From Pseudomonadota bacterium (GTDB lineage: Bacteria > Pseudomonadota > Alphaproteobacteria > Caulobacterales > Caulobacteraceae): 6,003 bases of DNA. Shown here one piece after another: positions 5,908 through 6,003 of this stretch. Made by a program: the position numbers and the translations under genes. The notes beneath the pieces were generated by a model. The model was not told where the DNA came from. It saw only the letters and a program-made list of their open reading frames with translations, and searched no databases. The DNA lies in NCBI GenBank assembly GCA_023445955.1, contig JAEXJH010000553.1:1-6003 (forward strand). Reading direction: 5' to 3'. Positions within the stretch are counted from its first letter, which is position 1; each line of letters begins with the position of its first letter.

Positions 5908-6003
5908 CCTGCTTCTGCTCGCGGGCCTCGGCCTGGCCGGCTGCTCCATGGCCCCGGCCTACGCCCCGCCAACGCCAGCCGCCCCCGCCGCCTTCCGCGA
6001 CAC
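5894..6003 (+). CDS. Outer-membrane efflux lipoprotein, NodT/TolC family, N-terminal fragment
   Basis: A GTG start at 5894 opens a frame that runs to the window edge (36 codons plus 2 bases). It has a strong AAGGGAG ribosome-binding sequence at 5881-5887, 6 nt upstream. The translated start, (M)QRASLLLLAGLGLAGC, is a lipoprotein signal peptide: a positive Arg3, a Leu/Ala/Gly core, and the lipobox L14-A15-G16-C17, with Cys17 encoded at 5942-5944. The following SMAPAYAPPTPAAPAAF is the Pro/Ala-rich, Tyr-containing start usual for NodT-type outer-membrane factors after the acylated cysteine. The gene overlaps the end of the adaptor by 14 bp. Position and signal together indicate the outer-membrane channel of the same tripartite pump. 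The channel domain is outside the window, so the family call rests on the N-terminus and operon context. Confidence 0.85.
   Translation, partial: MQRASLLLLAGLGLAGCSMAPAYAPPTPAAPAAFRD

Noticed and set aside
1..6003. CRISPR arrays, tRNA or rRNA genes, transposases, attachment sites
   Set aside because: I saw no regularly spaced repeats, no cloverleaf-like sequence, no transposase frame and no terminal repeats. Nearly all of the window is coding sequence of the five described genes.

Overview
The window is high-GC DNA (strong G/C preference at third codon positions, short intergenic gaps, overlapping genes). Together with two GCTAGA-type sequences resembling the Caulobacter housekeeping -10 element, this suggests an alphaproteobacterium of the Caulobacter/Phenylobacterium kind. 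That assignment is inference from style and gene content, not from a marker gene.

Layout: (1) Positions 1-346, minus strand: the N-terminal 115 codons of a short-chain dehydrogenase/reductase (SDR), cut by the left edge. (2) Positions 347-486: a 140-bp divergent control region with a perfect 8-bp inverted repeat. (3) Positions 487-1380, plus strand: a complete AraC-family regulator with an AraC_N-type sensor domain and a C-terminal double helix-turn-helix. (4) Positions 1381-1547: a 167-bp spacer with weak hairpins, a cluster of direct and inverted repeats, and a -10-like sequence. (5) Positions 1548-6003, plus strand: a tripartite efflux operon, with an RND permease (1060 aa), a periplasmic adaptor (394 aa), and the first 36 codons of a NodT/TolC-type outer-membrane lipoprotein cut by the right edge. 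The three genes overlap by 8 and 14 bp, so they are almost certainly one transcript and translationally coupled.

Working model: the pump spans inner membrane, periplasm and outer membrane and exports an unknown small molecule using proton-motive force. The AraC-type protein sits between the SDR gene and the pump, and is a natural candidate to control either or both. The repeats upstream of the pump (two 15-bp near-copies exactly 20 bp apart, just upstream of a -10-like element with no good -35) have the geometry expected of an AraC-type activator site. The link is inferred and untested.

I do not see an undescribed multi-gene system here. The genes belong to well-known families. The points most worth following are the repeat-rich pump control region, the divergent-region palindrome, and the absence of the AcrB Lys940 equivalent in the permease proton relay.
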